Source of the DNA: Microtetraspora sp. NBRC 13810
GTDB taxonomy: Bacteria > Actinomycetota > Actinomycetes > Streptosporangiales > Streptosporangiaceae
DNA: 64,000 nt
Reading direction: 5' to 3'
Assembly: GCF_030268685.1 (NCBI RefSeq)
Contig: NZ_BSRQ01000002.1
Span: forward strand, 434,001 to 498,000
The notes beneath the pieces were generated by a model. The model did no database searches and was not told the DNA's origin. It saw only the letters and a program-made list of their open reading frames with translations. Of this stretch, positions 43,814-52,011 are shown piece by piece; the stretch's first letter is position 1; every line of letters starts with the position of its first letter. The position numbers were made by a program, and so were the translations under genes.

Positions 43814-46000
43814 TCAGGTCTTCTCCAGGTAGCCCGCGCGCTCGTCGGCCACCAGCCGCTCGATCTCGGCGCGCAGCACCGGGTGGGCCTCGAACTCCGG
43901 GTCGGCCGCCAGGAGCTCGGCCGCCTCCTCCCGCGCCGCCGTGATGACGTCTTCGTCGCGCAGCAGTTGGAGCATCTTCAGCGACGACCTGCGGCCCGAC
44001 TGCGCCACGCCCAGCACGTCGCCCTCGCGCCGCTGCTCCAGATCGACCCGGGACAGCGCGAAGCCGTCGAGCGTCTCCGCCACCGCGTCGAGCCGCGCCC
44101 TGGCGGGGGTGGCCGGCAGCGAGTCGCTGACCAGCAGGCACAGGCCGGGGAGCCCGCCGCGGCCCACCCGCCCGCGCAGCTGGTGGAGCTGGGACACGCC
44201 GAAACGGTCGGCATCCATGATCACCATGACCGACGAGTTGGGCACGTCGACGCCCACCTCGATCACCGTGGTCGCCACCAGCACGTCGATCTCGCCCCTG
44301 GTGAAGGACCGCATCACCGCGTCCTTCTCCTCCGGCGCGAGCCGGCCGTGCAGCACCTCGACCCGCAGCCCGTGCAGGGGCCCCTCGGCCAGCATCGGCG
44401 CGACATCCGTCACGGCGAGCGGCGGCCGGCGGTCGCCGTCGGCCCCGACATCGGCCTCCAGGTCGCCCTCATCGCCCTCCTGGTCGCCGATCCGCGGGCA
44501 GACGACGTACGCCTGCCGCCCGAGCGCGATCTCCTCTCGCAGGCGCTCCCAGACGCGCTCCAGGTAGTGCGGCTTCTCGGCGGCCGGCACCACGTGCGTC
44601 GTGATCGGGGCGCGGCCCGAGGGGAGCTGGGAGAGCGTGGAGACCTCCAGGTCGCCGAAGACCGTCATCGCGACCGTGCGCGGGATGGGGGTCGCCGTCA
44701 TCACCAGCACGTGCGGACGGCCGCCGCCGCCCTTCTCACGCAGCGCGTCACGCTGCTCCACGCCGAACCTGTGCTGCTCGTCCACCACGACCAGGCCGAG
44801 GTCGGCGAACTGCACCCGGTCCTGGAGCACCGCGTGCGTGCCGACGACGATGCCCGCGGCCCCCGAGGCGGCGTCGAGCAGGGCCGAACGCCGCGCCGCC
44901 GCGCCCAGCGAACCGGTGAGCAGCGCCACGGCCGTGCCGCCGAACATGCCGCCGGTGGCGAGATCGCCCAGCATCGCGCTGATCGAGCGGTGATGCTGCT
45001 GGGCGAGCACCTCGGTCGGCGCCAGCAGCACGGCCTGGCCGCCCGCGTCCACCACCTGGAGCATCGCGCGCAGCGCCACCACCGTCTTGCCCGCGCCGAC
45101 CTCGCCCTGGAGCAGCCGGTGCATCGGGTGCGGGCTGGCCAGGTCGGCGGCGACCTCCTCGCCGACCTTCCGCTGCCCCTCGGTCAGGTCGAAGGGCAGC
45201 CGCCCGTCGAAGGCGGCGAGCAGCCCGTCGTCGCTGCGCGGGCGCGGCCTGGCCGGCCACGCCGCCGCCGCGGAACGCCGCCGCAGCAGCACCGCCTGGA
45301 GCAGGAACGCCTCGTCGAACTTCAGCCGGCCGCGCGCCCGGGTCACGTCGCCGAAGTCGCGGGGCCGGTGGATCGCCACCAGCGCCTCGGCCAGCCCCGG
45401 CAGCCGGTGCGCGGCCCGCAGCCCGGCGGGCAGCGGATCCTCCAGCGGGCCGAGCGTGTCGAGGATCATGCCCACGGCCCTGCGGATCACCCACGAGGTG
45501 AGGTCCTTGCCCGCCGGGTAGATCGGCACCGGCGCCGCCGCGAACTCCTCCGCCCCGGCGGACTCCCCCTCCTCCTCGAACAGCTCGTAGTCGGGCTGGG
45601 CCAACTGCCAGCGCGGCCGGTCGCCGCGCCCGAACATGCCGACCTTGCCGGCGAACATGCCGCGCCGCCCCGGCTTGAGCCTGGACTCCGCCGCGTGCGA
45701 CGCCTTGCCGAAGAACGACAGGTAGATCCGGTTGCGCCGGGCGTCGGCGACCTCGACCTCCAGCCAGGTGCCGCCCTTGTTGCGCATCGGCTTGCGCATC
45801 ACCCTGGCCACCTCGCCCACCACGGTGACGTGCTCGTCGACCTCCAGCGCGTCGATCGCGGTCAGCTCGCCGCGCTCGGCATAGCGCCGCGGGTAGTGCC
45901 GCAGCAGCTCGCCCACGGTACGCAGATCGAGCACGTCCTCCAGCAGCCCGGCCGTCTTACGGTCGAGCGCCGTGGACAGCGGCTCGTCAAAGCTCGTCAC
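43814..46000 (-). CDS. recG: ATP-dependent DNA helicase RecG
   Basis: This 728-residue helicase reverses stalled replication forks. An N-terminal wedge/OB domain spans about 1-230 ('DEHVTVVGEVARVM'). The helicase core has 'LLQGEVGAGKTVVALRAML' (motif I), 'LLAPTEVLAQQHH', DEQHRFGV (motif II, DEQH), 'MTATPIPRT', and the RecG-specific 'QLHQLRGRVGRGG'. The GTG at 46000 is chosen; the frame extends to 46042 without a good start. It is divergent from rpmB. The thiL-thiD-rpmB-recG-rsmD neighbourhood is typical of actinobacteria. Confidence 0.96.
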   Translation of the reverse strand: MTSFDEPLSTALDRKTAGLLEDVLDLRTVGELLRHYPRRYAERGELTAIDALEVDEHVTVVGEVARVMRKPMRNKGGTWLEVEVADARRNRIYLSFFGKASHAAESRLKPGRRGMFAGKVGMFGRGDRPRWQLAQPDYELFEEEGESAGAEEFAAAPVPIYPAGKDLTSWVIRRAVGMILDTLGPLEDPLPAGLRAAHRLPGLAEALVAIHRPRDFGDVTRARGRLKFDEAFLLQAVLLRRRSAAAAWPARPRPRSDDGLLAAFDGRLPFDLTEGQRKVGEEVAADLASPHPMHRLLQGEVGAGKTVVALRAMLQVVDAGGQAVLLAPTEVLAQQHHRSISAMLGDLATGGMFGGTAVALLTGSLGAAARRSALLDAASGAAGIVVGTHAVLQDRVQFADLGLVVVDEQHRFGVEQRDALREKGGGGRPHVLVMTATPIPRTVAMTVFGDLEVSTLSQLPSGRAPITTHVVPAAEKPHYLERVWERLREEIALGRQAYVVCPRIGDQEGDEGDLEADVGADGDRRPPLAVTDVAPMLAEGPLHGLRVEVLHGRLAPEEKDAVMRSFTRGEIDVLVATTVIEVGVDVPNSSVMVIMDADRFGVSQLHQLRGRVGRGGLPGLCLLVSDSLPATPARARLDAVAETLDGFALSRVDLEQRREGDVLGVAQSGRRSSLKMLQLLRDEDVITAAREEAAELLAADPEFEAHPVLRAEIERLVADERAGYLEKT

Positions 46001-46282
46001 GCCATCCAGTTTTACCCTGCGCGGCCGACAGATTCGCGCCACGTCCCGCCCGCGCCACGCCGATGATCAGCGCCGATCCCCCGGGGGATGAAGCGGCGGG
46101 CGCCGCCTATGCGCTACGGTGACTGGAGAGATTATCCTCTTCGCCTGTCCGGCGGGCTCGCGTGCGCGGGCATCGGTGGGCATCGGATATCCTCGTGTGG
46201 CTGGCCGGTTGTCCCGGCATGCCCGACGACCGTCCTCACTGGCTGAGGCTCGGGCTTATCGACTGATCTAAGGAGCGATACC

Positions 46283-46468
46283 GTGGCTTCCGTCTGCGAC
46301 GTCTGCGGCAAGGGGCCGACGTTCGGCAACAACATCTCGCACTCGCACCGCCGCACCCGCCGCCGCTGGAACCCCAACATCCAGACGGTCCGGGCCAAGA
46401 TCGGCGGCACCCCGAAGCGGCTGAACGTGTGCACCTCGTGCATCAAGGCGGGCAAGGTCGCCCGCTGA
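46283..46468 (+). CDS. rpmB: 50S ribosomal protein L28
   Basis: This 61-residue protein has a GTG start after an AAGGAG site. The sequence opens M-A-S-V-C-D-V-C-G-K-G-P and ends with the second cysteine pair 'NVCTSCIKAGKVAR', i.e. the zinc-binding form. 'SHRRTRRRWNPNIQ' is the conserved basic core. It is monocistronic, divergent from recG, and followed by a clear terminator. Confidence 0.97.
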   Translation: MASVCDVCGKGPTFGNNISHSHRRTRRRWNPNIQTVRAKIGGTPKRLNVCTSCIKAGKVAR

Positions 46469-46486
46469 CCCCAAGATCTTCCCAAG

Positions 46487-46518
46487 GACCCGGCGCCTCC
46501 CGAAGCGCCGGGTCTTTG
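46487..46518 (+). terminator. Terminator of rpmB
   Basis: The 10-bp arms GACCCGGCGC and GCGCCGGGTC are perfect complements with an 8-base loop, followed by TTTGCTTTG. It lies 19 bp past the stop. Confidence 0.88.
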
Positions 46519-46622
46519 CTTTGCACGTGATCGCCCACCGTGCTCGCGGAGGTCTGGCGGGGCGGGCGCGTCAAACCGGCTCGCCACGTCGCTCAAGCTC
46601 GCCTCATGAGCGCTGGGCCACC

Positions 46623-46783
46623 GCTCACAGGCCCACGTGTGCCGTCGTACCGGCCACCGTCCACCGGGCGCGTGGACACCACGGCGCGCCGCCGCCGGTC
46701 ACAGGCCCACGTGTGCCGTCGTACCGGCCACCGTCCACCGGGCGCGTGGACACCACGGCGCGCCGCCGCCGCTCACAGGCCCG
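46623..46783. repeat. 74-bp tandem repeat in a gene-free region
   Basis: Copies 46623-46696 and 46697-46770 differ at one base, and a third, partial copy follows from 46771. Each copy contains the small inverted repeat GTCCAC/GTGGAC. The period is not a multiple of three and no gene is supported in 46519-46858, so the array is non-coding. It lies between the rpmB terminator and the thiD stop codon. Confidence 0.9.
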
Positions 46784-46858
46784 CGCGGGCCGGGGCGGGG
46801 CCCTGTGAGCGGGTGTCCGATCCTCGGGGGTGGCCGGTAAGGGGGGCCGGTATGGGGG

Positions 46859-47653
46859 TCAGCGCCAGCGCCAGGCGTGGTCCACGGGGCCGATGCCTGC
46901 GCCGAGGGGGAAGCCGTGGGCGATGGCGCCGGTGACGTACTCCTTGGCCTTGCGGACGGCGGTGGGCACGTCCTCGCCCAGGGCGAGGTGGGAGGCGATC
47001 GCGGAGGCCAGGGTGCAGCCGGTGCCGTGAGTGTGGCGGTTGTCGTGGCGTCCGGCGGTGAGGAGGAACTCCTGGTCGCCGTCCGTGAGCAGGTCGACGG
47101 GCTCGCCGGGCAGATGGCCGCCCTTGATCAGCGCCCAGGTCGGGCCGAGGGCCAGGACGGCCTCGGCCGCCCGGCGCAGGCCGCGTTCGTCCTCGACCTT
47201 GACGCCGGTGAGCTGGGCGACCTCCCACAGGTTGGGGGTGGCCACGGTGGCGGTGGGGAGGAGGAGGGACTTGACGGTCTCGACCGCCTCGGCCGCCAGC
47301 AGCGTGTCGCCGTGCTTGGAGACGCCGACCGGATCCACCACGACGGGCGCGCCCGCCTGGGCGAGGACCCGCGCCACCGTTTCGACGAGGGCGGGCGAGG
47401 CGAGCATGCCCGTCTTGATCGCCTGGGCGCCGATGTCGCCGAGCACCGAGTCGAGCTGGGCGCGCACCGCCTCCGGCGGCAGTTCCCAGTAGCCCTGCAC
47501 GCCCAGCGAGTTCTGCGCGGTGACCGCGGCGATGACGCTCATGCCGTGTACGCCGAGCGCCAGCATGGTCTTGAGGTCGGCCTGGATGCCCGCGCCGCCG
47601 CCCGAGTCGGATCCGGCGACCGTCAGCACGAGAGGAGGGGTCGAAACCGTCAT
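46859..47653 (-). CDS. thiD: Hydroxymethylpyrimidine/phosphomethylpyrimidine kinase ThiD
   Basis: This 264-residue kinase phosphorylates HMP and HMP-P for the pyrimidine half of thiamine. Motifs: '[41 protein letters not shown]' at the N terminus, '[16 protein letters not shown]', '[12 protein letters not shown]', and the ATP-site H-T-H-G-T-G-C-T. The ATG at 47653 is chosen by homology; the frame is open to 47845 but the extension is a low-complexity artefact. No TPP riboswitch was recognised upstream. Confidence 0.95.
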   Translation of the reverse strand: MTVSTPPLVLTVAGSDSGGGAGIQADLKTMLALGVHGMSVIAAVTAQNSLGVQGYWELPPEAVRAQLDSVLGDIGAQAIKTGMLASPALVETVARVLAQAGAPVVVDPVGVSKHGDTLLAAEAVETVKSLLLPTATVATPNLWEVAQLTGVKVEDERGLRRAAEAVLALGPTWALIKGGHLPGEPVDLLTDGDQEFLLTAGRHDNRHTHGTGCTLASAIASHLALGEDVPTAVRKAKEYVTGAIAHGFPLGAGIGPVDHAWRWR

Positions 47654-48056
47654 GAACAACATCCAACCAAACGCGCTCCCCCTCCCCCCTCCCCCGCCCC
47701 GTCCCTCAACGGCACCGCCCGAGGACGGCACGCGACACACGGCACCACCCAGGGCGGTGGGCACGGCGCACAGCCCGGGACACAGCGCGGCCCGGCACGG
47801 AGCCGAGCGAGGCCGTGCCGGGATGGGCCAATGGACACGGCACACGACGACGCCCCGAAGACCAGGCGCGCAGCCCGGGACACAGCGCGGCCCGGAGCCG
47901 GGCGGGGCCGGATCGTGCCGGGGAGTCGCGGCGCCCCCGCTGCGGTGGAGGCGCCGCGACTGGTCCGGCGGTTCTGTAAGGAGGTGCCGGGGCCGGGCAG
48001 GGCGGGTGGGTCAGCTGGTCCTGCAGGAGGTGCCGGGGCCGGGCAGGGCGGGTGGG
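47654..48056. other. 400-bp gene-free region with duplicated blocks
   Basis: No gene is supported. A block at about 47768-47800 ('gcacagcccgggacacagcg' type) recurs at about 47868-47900. At 47979-48056 a 46-bp unit begins that repeats into the 3' end of the next gene. The region also carries a run of c-rich sequence near 47685-47700 close to thiD. Confidence 0.6.
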
Positions 48057-48083
48057 TCAGCTGGTCCTGCAGGAGGTGCCGGG
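47979..48083. repeat. 46-bp tandem repeat overlapping the end of the CBM2-like gene
   Basis: Unit 1 (47979-48024), unit 2 (48025-48070) and a partial third (from 48071) are near-identical. The third lies inside the coding region and the stop codon (48057-48059) lies in unit 2. The last seven codons of the gene, G-T-S-C-R-T-S-stop, are thus duplicated downstream of the stop. Confidence 0.88.
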
Positions 48084-50117
48084 GGCCGAGCAGGACGTGG
48101 GCGGCTTGGCCGTGCCGGTGGCGGTGAAGGTGATCACCACGTCCTTGCCGGCCCGGACCTTGGGGGCGTCGAGCACGAGCGTGGAGCCGCGCTGCTTCCA
48201 GGTGACGCCCTTGACGTCGCTGACCACGCCGCCGACCGGGATGCTCACCTCCGTGCCGGCCAGGTCGCTGCCGGAGTCGTTGGAGAGCACGATCGACGCC
48301 GTGTAGCTCGCGGGCTTGGCGCGGAGCAGGTCGAAGCCGATCTCGATGTCGATCGGCGGCCAGTGGGGGCCGTCGCCGTCGCCCGACGGACCGGACGTCG
48401 GTCGCGGCCCCTGCGGCTCCTGCGGGTCCCTCGTCGGCGGGCGCGGGCTGGCGGACGGTACGGAGGTGGGCGGGGCCGAGCTGGCGGGGGTGCCGATCTC
48501 GCCGTCCTCGGCGGGCGCGGAGGCGTCCAGCGGCTGTTGGACCGCGCCCTGCTGCGTGTCGTCGACATCCGGGGGCGGCGTCGCCTGGGACTCCATGTCG
48601 GGCCCGGTCTCGGCGCGCTCCTTGCGGGGTTTCGCGGGGGTCGTACGCTGCGGCGCGTCGGCCGGGGCGGAGATCGGGTCCGCGGGGGGCGCGGTGGAGT
48701 CGTCGGCCGTGGGCTGCTCCTCGGCGGGCTCCGACTCGGTCTCCTCGGGCAGGACGGGCTCATCGGTGTCGTCCGGCACGACCTGGTTCGGCCCCGTCGT
48801 GGCGCACGTCGTACCCCGGTCACACGCCAGCGGGGTCGCCTTCTCCGGCGAGCCGGACATCAGCTGCACGCCCGCCGCGGTCCCGCCGAGCAGGACGACC
48901 ACCGCGGCCGCGGAGAGGAGCATGGTACGGCTGCGCCGCCTGGCCGGGACGTCCAGCCCGGCGACCTCGGGATCGAGGAAGTCGCCGCCCGCCTCCGCCT
49001 TCGACGGCGGCTCGGTCCAGCCCGTTTCATGCAGGCCGGCGGCCTCGGCCGTACCCCGTCCCGCCCGGCCCGAGCCCGGAGCGGCACCGCGTCCGGCCGC
49101 CGGGGGCTCCTCCGGCGCGGCGCCGGTGCGGCTGGAGTAGACGAGCCGGTCGGTCGGCTGCACCTCCCAGGCCGGCGCCCACTGGTCGGTCGTCTCCCCC
49201 TCGCTCTCGTCGTCGAGCCCGGAGGCCGGCCCGGCGGGCGGAGGCGTGGCGCCCGCCGCGGAGACCGGCGCGGCCAACGGCCAGGCGGGTTCCCCCACGA
49301 GCTCGCCCGAAGGCCCGAGCGGCCACCCGCCCCCGGTCGCCGCCGGCGCGTCTCCCAGACTCCCCGCCCCGCGCTGACCGTCGAAACCGCCGAAGTCGTC
49401 CGCCCCACGCGCTCCGCCGTGCGGTCGTCCACCGGCATCCGTGTCGTCCGCCCCCCACGCACCACCGCCGTGCGTCCGTCCGGCGGTATCCGGGTCGTCC
49501 GTCCAGGCGGTCGGTTCGCCCCGCCCCCATGCCTGCGCCCCGGAGAACGCGGCGGGGCTGTCCCCCGCGTGCGGGTCGGGCCACTCGGCGGCCGGCCGGC
49601 CGGCGGTCTCACCCGGGGGCGTGGCCCGGCCGGGAGTGGCGGTCCACGGGCCGGTCAGGTCTCCGGGGGAGGTGGCACTCCACCGGTCCGCCGCCTCGTC
49701 GGAAGCGGCGGCCCACCCGCCCGCCGGCTCACCGGGCGCGGAAGCCTGGGAACCTGCCGGTTCGCCGGGCGTGAAGGCCCAGGAAGCCGCCGGTTCGCCG
49801 GACGCGGAGGCTCGGGAGCCCGGCGGGTCGCCGGGCGTGAGGTTCCAGGAGCCGGTCGTCTCCCCAGGTGTGGTGGTCCAGGAACCGGTCGTCTCCCCTG
49901 GTGTGGTGGCCCAGGGGCCGGTTGTCTCCCCGGGAGACTCGTCGTCGGCGGCCCGCCATTCGGCCGTCCACTCGGAGGCTTCGTCGTCAGAACGCCGGCG
50001 GTCTCCGGCGGGCTGTGGATCTGGCAGGCTCGCGCCAGGACGCGTCTCAGCCGCGCGCGGCCTGCGGCGACCGCGCCTGCGGCTGGGCTCCGATCCTTCT
50101 TCCCCGTGGCGGCCCAT
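48057..50117 (-). CDS. Membrane-anchored low-complexity protein with C-terminal CBM2-like domain
   Basis: This is a 686-residue protein. Residues 1-20 are basic; residues 55-135 carry about seven imperfect 11-14-residue repeats (T-P-G-E-T-T-G-S-W and relatives). The rest up to 390 is glycine/proline-rich and polar. A single transmembrane segment ('[23 protein letters not shown]') lies at about 398-420, with R-R-R-S-R before it, so the long N-terminal region is cytoplasmic. A Pro/Glu/Thr-rich extracellular linker follows, then a beta-sandwich-like domain at about 580-686 ('[60 protein letters not shown]') resembling bacterial cellulose-binding family 2. It may bind a wall or external polysaccharide. 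It stands between thiD and thiL without an obvious link to thiamine. Confidence 0.65.
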   Translation of the reverse strand: MGRHGEEGSEPSRRRGRRRPRAAETRPGASLPDPQPAGDRRRSDDEASEWTAEWRAADDESPGETTGPWATTPGETTGSWTTTPGETTGSWNLTPGDPPGSRASASGEPAASWAFTPGEPAGSQASAPGEPAGGWAAASDEAADRWSATSPGDLTGPWTATPGRATPPGETAGRPAAEWPDPHAGDSPAAFSGAQAWGRGEPTAWTDDPDTAGRTHGGGAWGADDTDAGGRPHGGARGADDFGGFDGQRGAGSLGDAPAATGGGWPLGPSGELVGEPAWPLAAPVSAAGATPPPAGPASGLDDESEGETTDQWAPAWEVQPTDRLVYSSRTGAAPEEPPAAGRGAAPGSGRAGRGTAEAAGLHETGWTEPPSKAEAGGDFLDPEVAGLDVPARRRSRTMLLSAAAVVVLLGGTAAGVQLMSGSPEKATPLACDRGTTCATTGPNQVVPDDTDEPVLPEETESEPAEEQPTADDSTAPPADPISAPADAPQRTTPAKPRKERAETGPDMESQATPPPDVDDTQQGAVQQPLDASAPAEDGEIGTPASSAPPTSVPSASPRPPTRDPQEPQGPRPTSGPSGDGDGPHWPPIDIEIGFDLLRAKPASYTASIVLSNDSGSDLAGTEVSIPVGGVVSDVKGVTWKQRGSTLVLDAPKVRAGKDVVITFTATGTAKPPTSCSAPGTSCRTS

Positions 50118-50215
50118 CACAGCCCTTCCCGTCGGAAATCATGGCCGCCCATCTTCATAACACTTGCTATACGCAATTGTCACAACGTTCACGTAAGTCT
50201 CAAGCGTTAACAAAG

Positions 50216-51253
50216 TCACTCTTTGAAGTGATCCCAGCCCGCACGACCCGGCGGACGGCCCCGCACGGTCACCTCCCGGCCCTCGCCGACCCGGCCGACG
50301 ACCAGCCATTCCGGCGGCAGCCGTACCTCCGGCGGGAAGGTCGCGGCCAGCGCGTGGTCCTCGCCGCCGGTGAGGATCCACTCCAGCGGGTCGGCGCCGA
50401 GGTGGGCGGCGGCGGCACTGAGCGGGGCGGAGGGCGTGAAGGCGTCCGGGTCGAGGTCGATCGAGACGCCGCTCGCCGCGCAGACATGGCCGAGGTCCTG
50501 GAGCAGGCCGTCGCTGACGTCGAGCATCGCGGTCGCGCCGAGCCGGGCCGCGCCGGGACCGCACGCGTACGGCGGGCGGGGGCACCGGTGCGCGTCCACC
50601 AGCCAGGCGAACGGGTCCGCCGTCTCCTCCGGCCCACCCACCGCGCCACCAGGACCACCGGCACCCACCGCGACCCCGGGCCCACCGGCCCCCGCCACGG
50701 CCCCGGAGGCACCGGGACCACCGGCCAGGAGCAGGGCCAGGCCGGCGGCGGAGGGGCCGAGGCGGCCGGCGACCGCCACGACGTCGCCGGGGCGGGCGCC
50801 GGAGCGGACGACCGGGGCGCGTCCGCCGAGGTCGCCCAGCGCGGTGACACCCAGCACGATGAGGTCGGAGCGGACCGTGTCGCCCCCGGCGACGGTGGCG
50901 CCGACCAGGGCGCACTCGTCACGGAAGCCGTCGGCCAGCGCGTCGATCCAGGTGGCCTCCAGGTCGGCGGGGACGCCGAGTCCCACCACGAGCCCGGTGG
51001 GGTCGGCGCCCATGGCGACGATGTCGGCGAGGTTCTGCGCTGCGGCTTTTCTCCCAATGTGGTACCCGCTGGACCAATCGCGACGGAAATGTCTACCCTC
51101 AAGTAACAAGTCCGTCGAGATGACAACCCGTCCGTCGGGCGCGCCGACCAGTGCGGCATCGTCCCCGGGGCCCAGCAGGACCGTCTCACCCTGGGGCAAG
51201 CGCCCAGCAATCCGCGCAACAACTCCGAATTCGCCGAGATCTCCGACTGTGAT
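50216..51253 (-). CDS. thiL: Thiamine-monophosphate kinase ThiL, apparent AUC start
   Basis: This 345-residue kinase makes thiamine diphosphate from thiamine monophosphate. Motifs are intact: 'VLLGPGDDAALVGAPDGRVVISTDLLLEGRHF', 'NLADIVAMGADPTGLVVGLGVP', 'GGDTVRSDLIVLGVTALG' and 'DVSDGLLQDLG'. The reading frame needs to begin at I-T-V-G-D-L-G-E-F-G. The only suitable position is an ATC at 51253, preceded by a perfect AGGAGGT site (6-base spacing) and a TACCCT -10 box at 51281-51276. No ATG, GTG or TTG is in frame nearby. A glycine/proline-rich insertion of about 30 residues ('GPGASGAVAGAGGPGVAVGA' and more) interrupts the protein after 'GLALLLAG'. It is divergent from the AsnC/RAM gene. Confidence 0.92.
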   Translation of the reverse strand: MTVGDLGEFGVVARIAGRLPQGETVLLGPGDDAALVGAPDGRVVISTDLLLEGRHFRRDWSSGYHIGRKAAAQNLADIVAMGADPTGLVVGLGVPADLEATWIDALADGFRDECALVGATVAGGDTVRSDLIVLGVTALGDLGGRAPVVRSGARPGDVVAVAGRLGPSAAGLALLLAGGPGASGAVAGAGGPGVAVGAGGPGGAVGGPEETADPFAWLVDAHRCPRPPYACGPGAARLGATAMLDVSDGLLQDLGHVCAASGVSIDLDPDAFTPSAPLSAAAAHLGADPLEWILTGGEDHALAATFPPEVRLPPEWLVVGRVGEGREVTVRGRPPGRAGWDHFKE

Positions 51254-51281
51254 GGTGCACCTCCTGTCGCAACACAGGGTA
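51254..51281 (-). promoter_or_regulatory. thiL promoter -10 box and ribosome-binding site deciding its start
   Basis: TACCCT (51281-51276) should set transcription start near 51268. The message would then carry only about 16 leader bases containing AGGAGGT (51265-51259), ending at ATC (51253-51251). An in-frame CTG lies inside the promoter itself and so cannot be the start. Confidence 0.65.
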
Positions 51282-51334
51282 CGGTGGCCCTTCGGCGCTG
51301 ATCCAATCCAGCTCTGCCCGCCCGGGAGGACGTG

Positions 51335-51568
51335 ATGGTGCAGGCCTACATCCTTATCCAGACCGAGGTCGGTAAAGCCGCGGGTGTGGCGCGTCAGATC
51401 GCCTCGATCCCCGGCGTCACCCAGGCCGAGGACGTCACGGGTCCCTACGACGTCATCGTGCGCACCCAGGCCAACAACGTCGACGAGCTGGGCAAGCTGG
51501 TGGTGGCCCAGATCCAGGCGGTCGAAGGGATCACGCGTACTCTCACGTGTCCCATCGTGCACATCTGA
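51335..51568 (+). CDS. Stand-alone AsnC/Lrp ligand-binding (RAM) domain protein
   Basis: This 77-residue protein consists of just the RAM fold of Lrp/AsnC regulators: 'VQAYILIQTEVGKAAGVARQIASIPGVTQAEDVTGPYDVIVRTQANNVDELGKLVVAQIQAVEGI'. No DNA-binding helix-turn-helix is present. Such single RAM domains bind amino acids and may co-assemble with full-length Lrp proteins. The ATG at 51335 is preferred (GGGAGGA site 6 bp upstream) over the GTG at 51332. It overlaps the DUF3515 gene by one base and is divergent from thiL, a common actinobacterial arrangement. Confidence 0.92.
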   Translation: MVQAYILIQTEVGKAAGVARQIASIPGVTQAEDVTGPYDVIVRTQANNVDELGKLVVAQIQAVEGITRTLTCPIVHI

Positions 51569-52011
51569 TGACTCGCAGGTTCGCCCTCGCCGCCGGGTCC
51601 GCGGCCCTGACCGCGCTGGCGCTCGCCGGTTGCGGCGGCGCCGTGCAGGTCGAGCCGCCGACCCCCGAGGGGACGACGGCGGCGGCCTGCGTGAAGCTGG
51701 ACGGATTGCTGCCGCGTTCCCTGGACGGGGTGGACCGGGTGGAGTCGACGCCCAAGTCGCCCTATGTGGCGGTCTGGGGCTCGGCGGAGATCGCGTTGCG
51801 GTGCGGGGTGCCGCGTCCGGTGACGATGGCCCCCACGGACCAGCTCACCGAGATCGACGGCGTGGGCTGGTTCCCCGACCCGCGCACCCCCACGCTGTTC
51901 ACGGCGGTCACCGGCGAGGGGTACGTCGAGGTGACGATCTCCCGCGAGCACACGCCGGGCAACGTCCTGGCCGACCTCTCCGGGCCGGTCAAGAAGGCCC
52001 TGCCCGGCTAG
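51568..52011 (+). CDS. DUF3515 lipoprotein
   Basis: This 147-residue lipoprotein starts with a TGATG overlap at the RAM gene. A signal peptide (M-T-R-R-F-A-L...) ends in the lipobox L-A-G-C. The mature domain ('CVKLDGLLPRSLDGVDRVESTP', 'VAVWGSAEIALRCGVPRP', 'VGWFPDP') matches DUF3515, an actinobacterial family of unknown function found next to thiL and ddl. Conserved cysteines suggest a disulphide. It converges on ddl with a 4-bp overlap. Confidence 0.9.
   Translation: MTRRFALAAGSAALTALALAGCGGAVQVEPPTPEGTTAAACVKLDGLLPRSLDGVDRVESTPKSPYVAVWGSAEIALRCGVPRPVTMAPTDQLTEIDGVGWFPDPRTPTLFTAVTGEGYVEVTISREHTPGNVLADLSGPVKKALPG

Noticed and set aside
47654-48056. TPP riboswitch upstream of thiD or thiL
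   Set aside because: No THI-box pattern was recognised in the leader of either gene; thiL has only about a 16-base leader.
46500-48100. CRISPR-like arrays
   Set aside because: Repeat units are direct tandem copies without spacers, and no cas genes are present.
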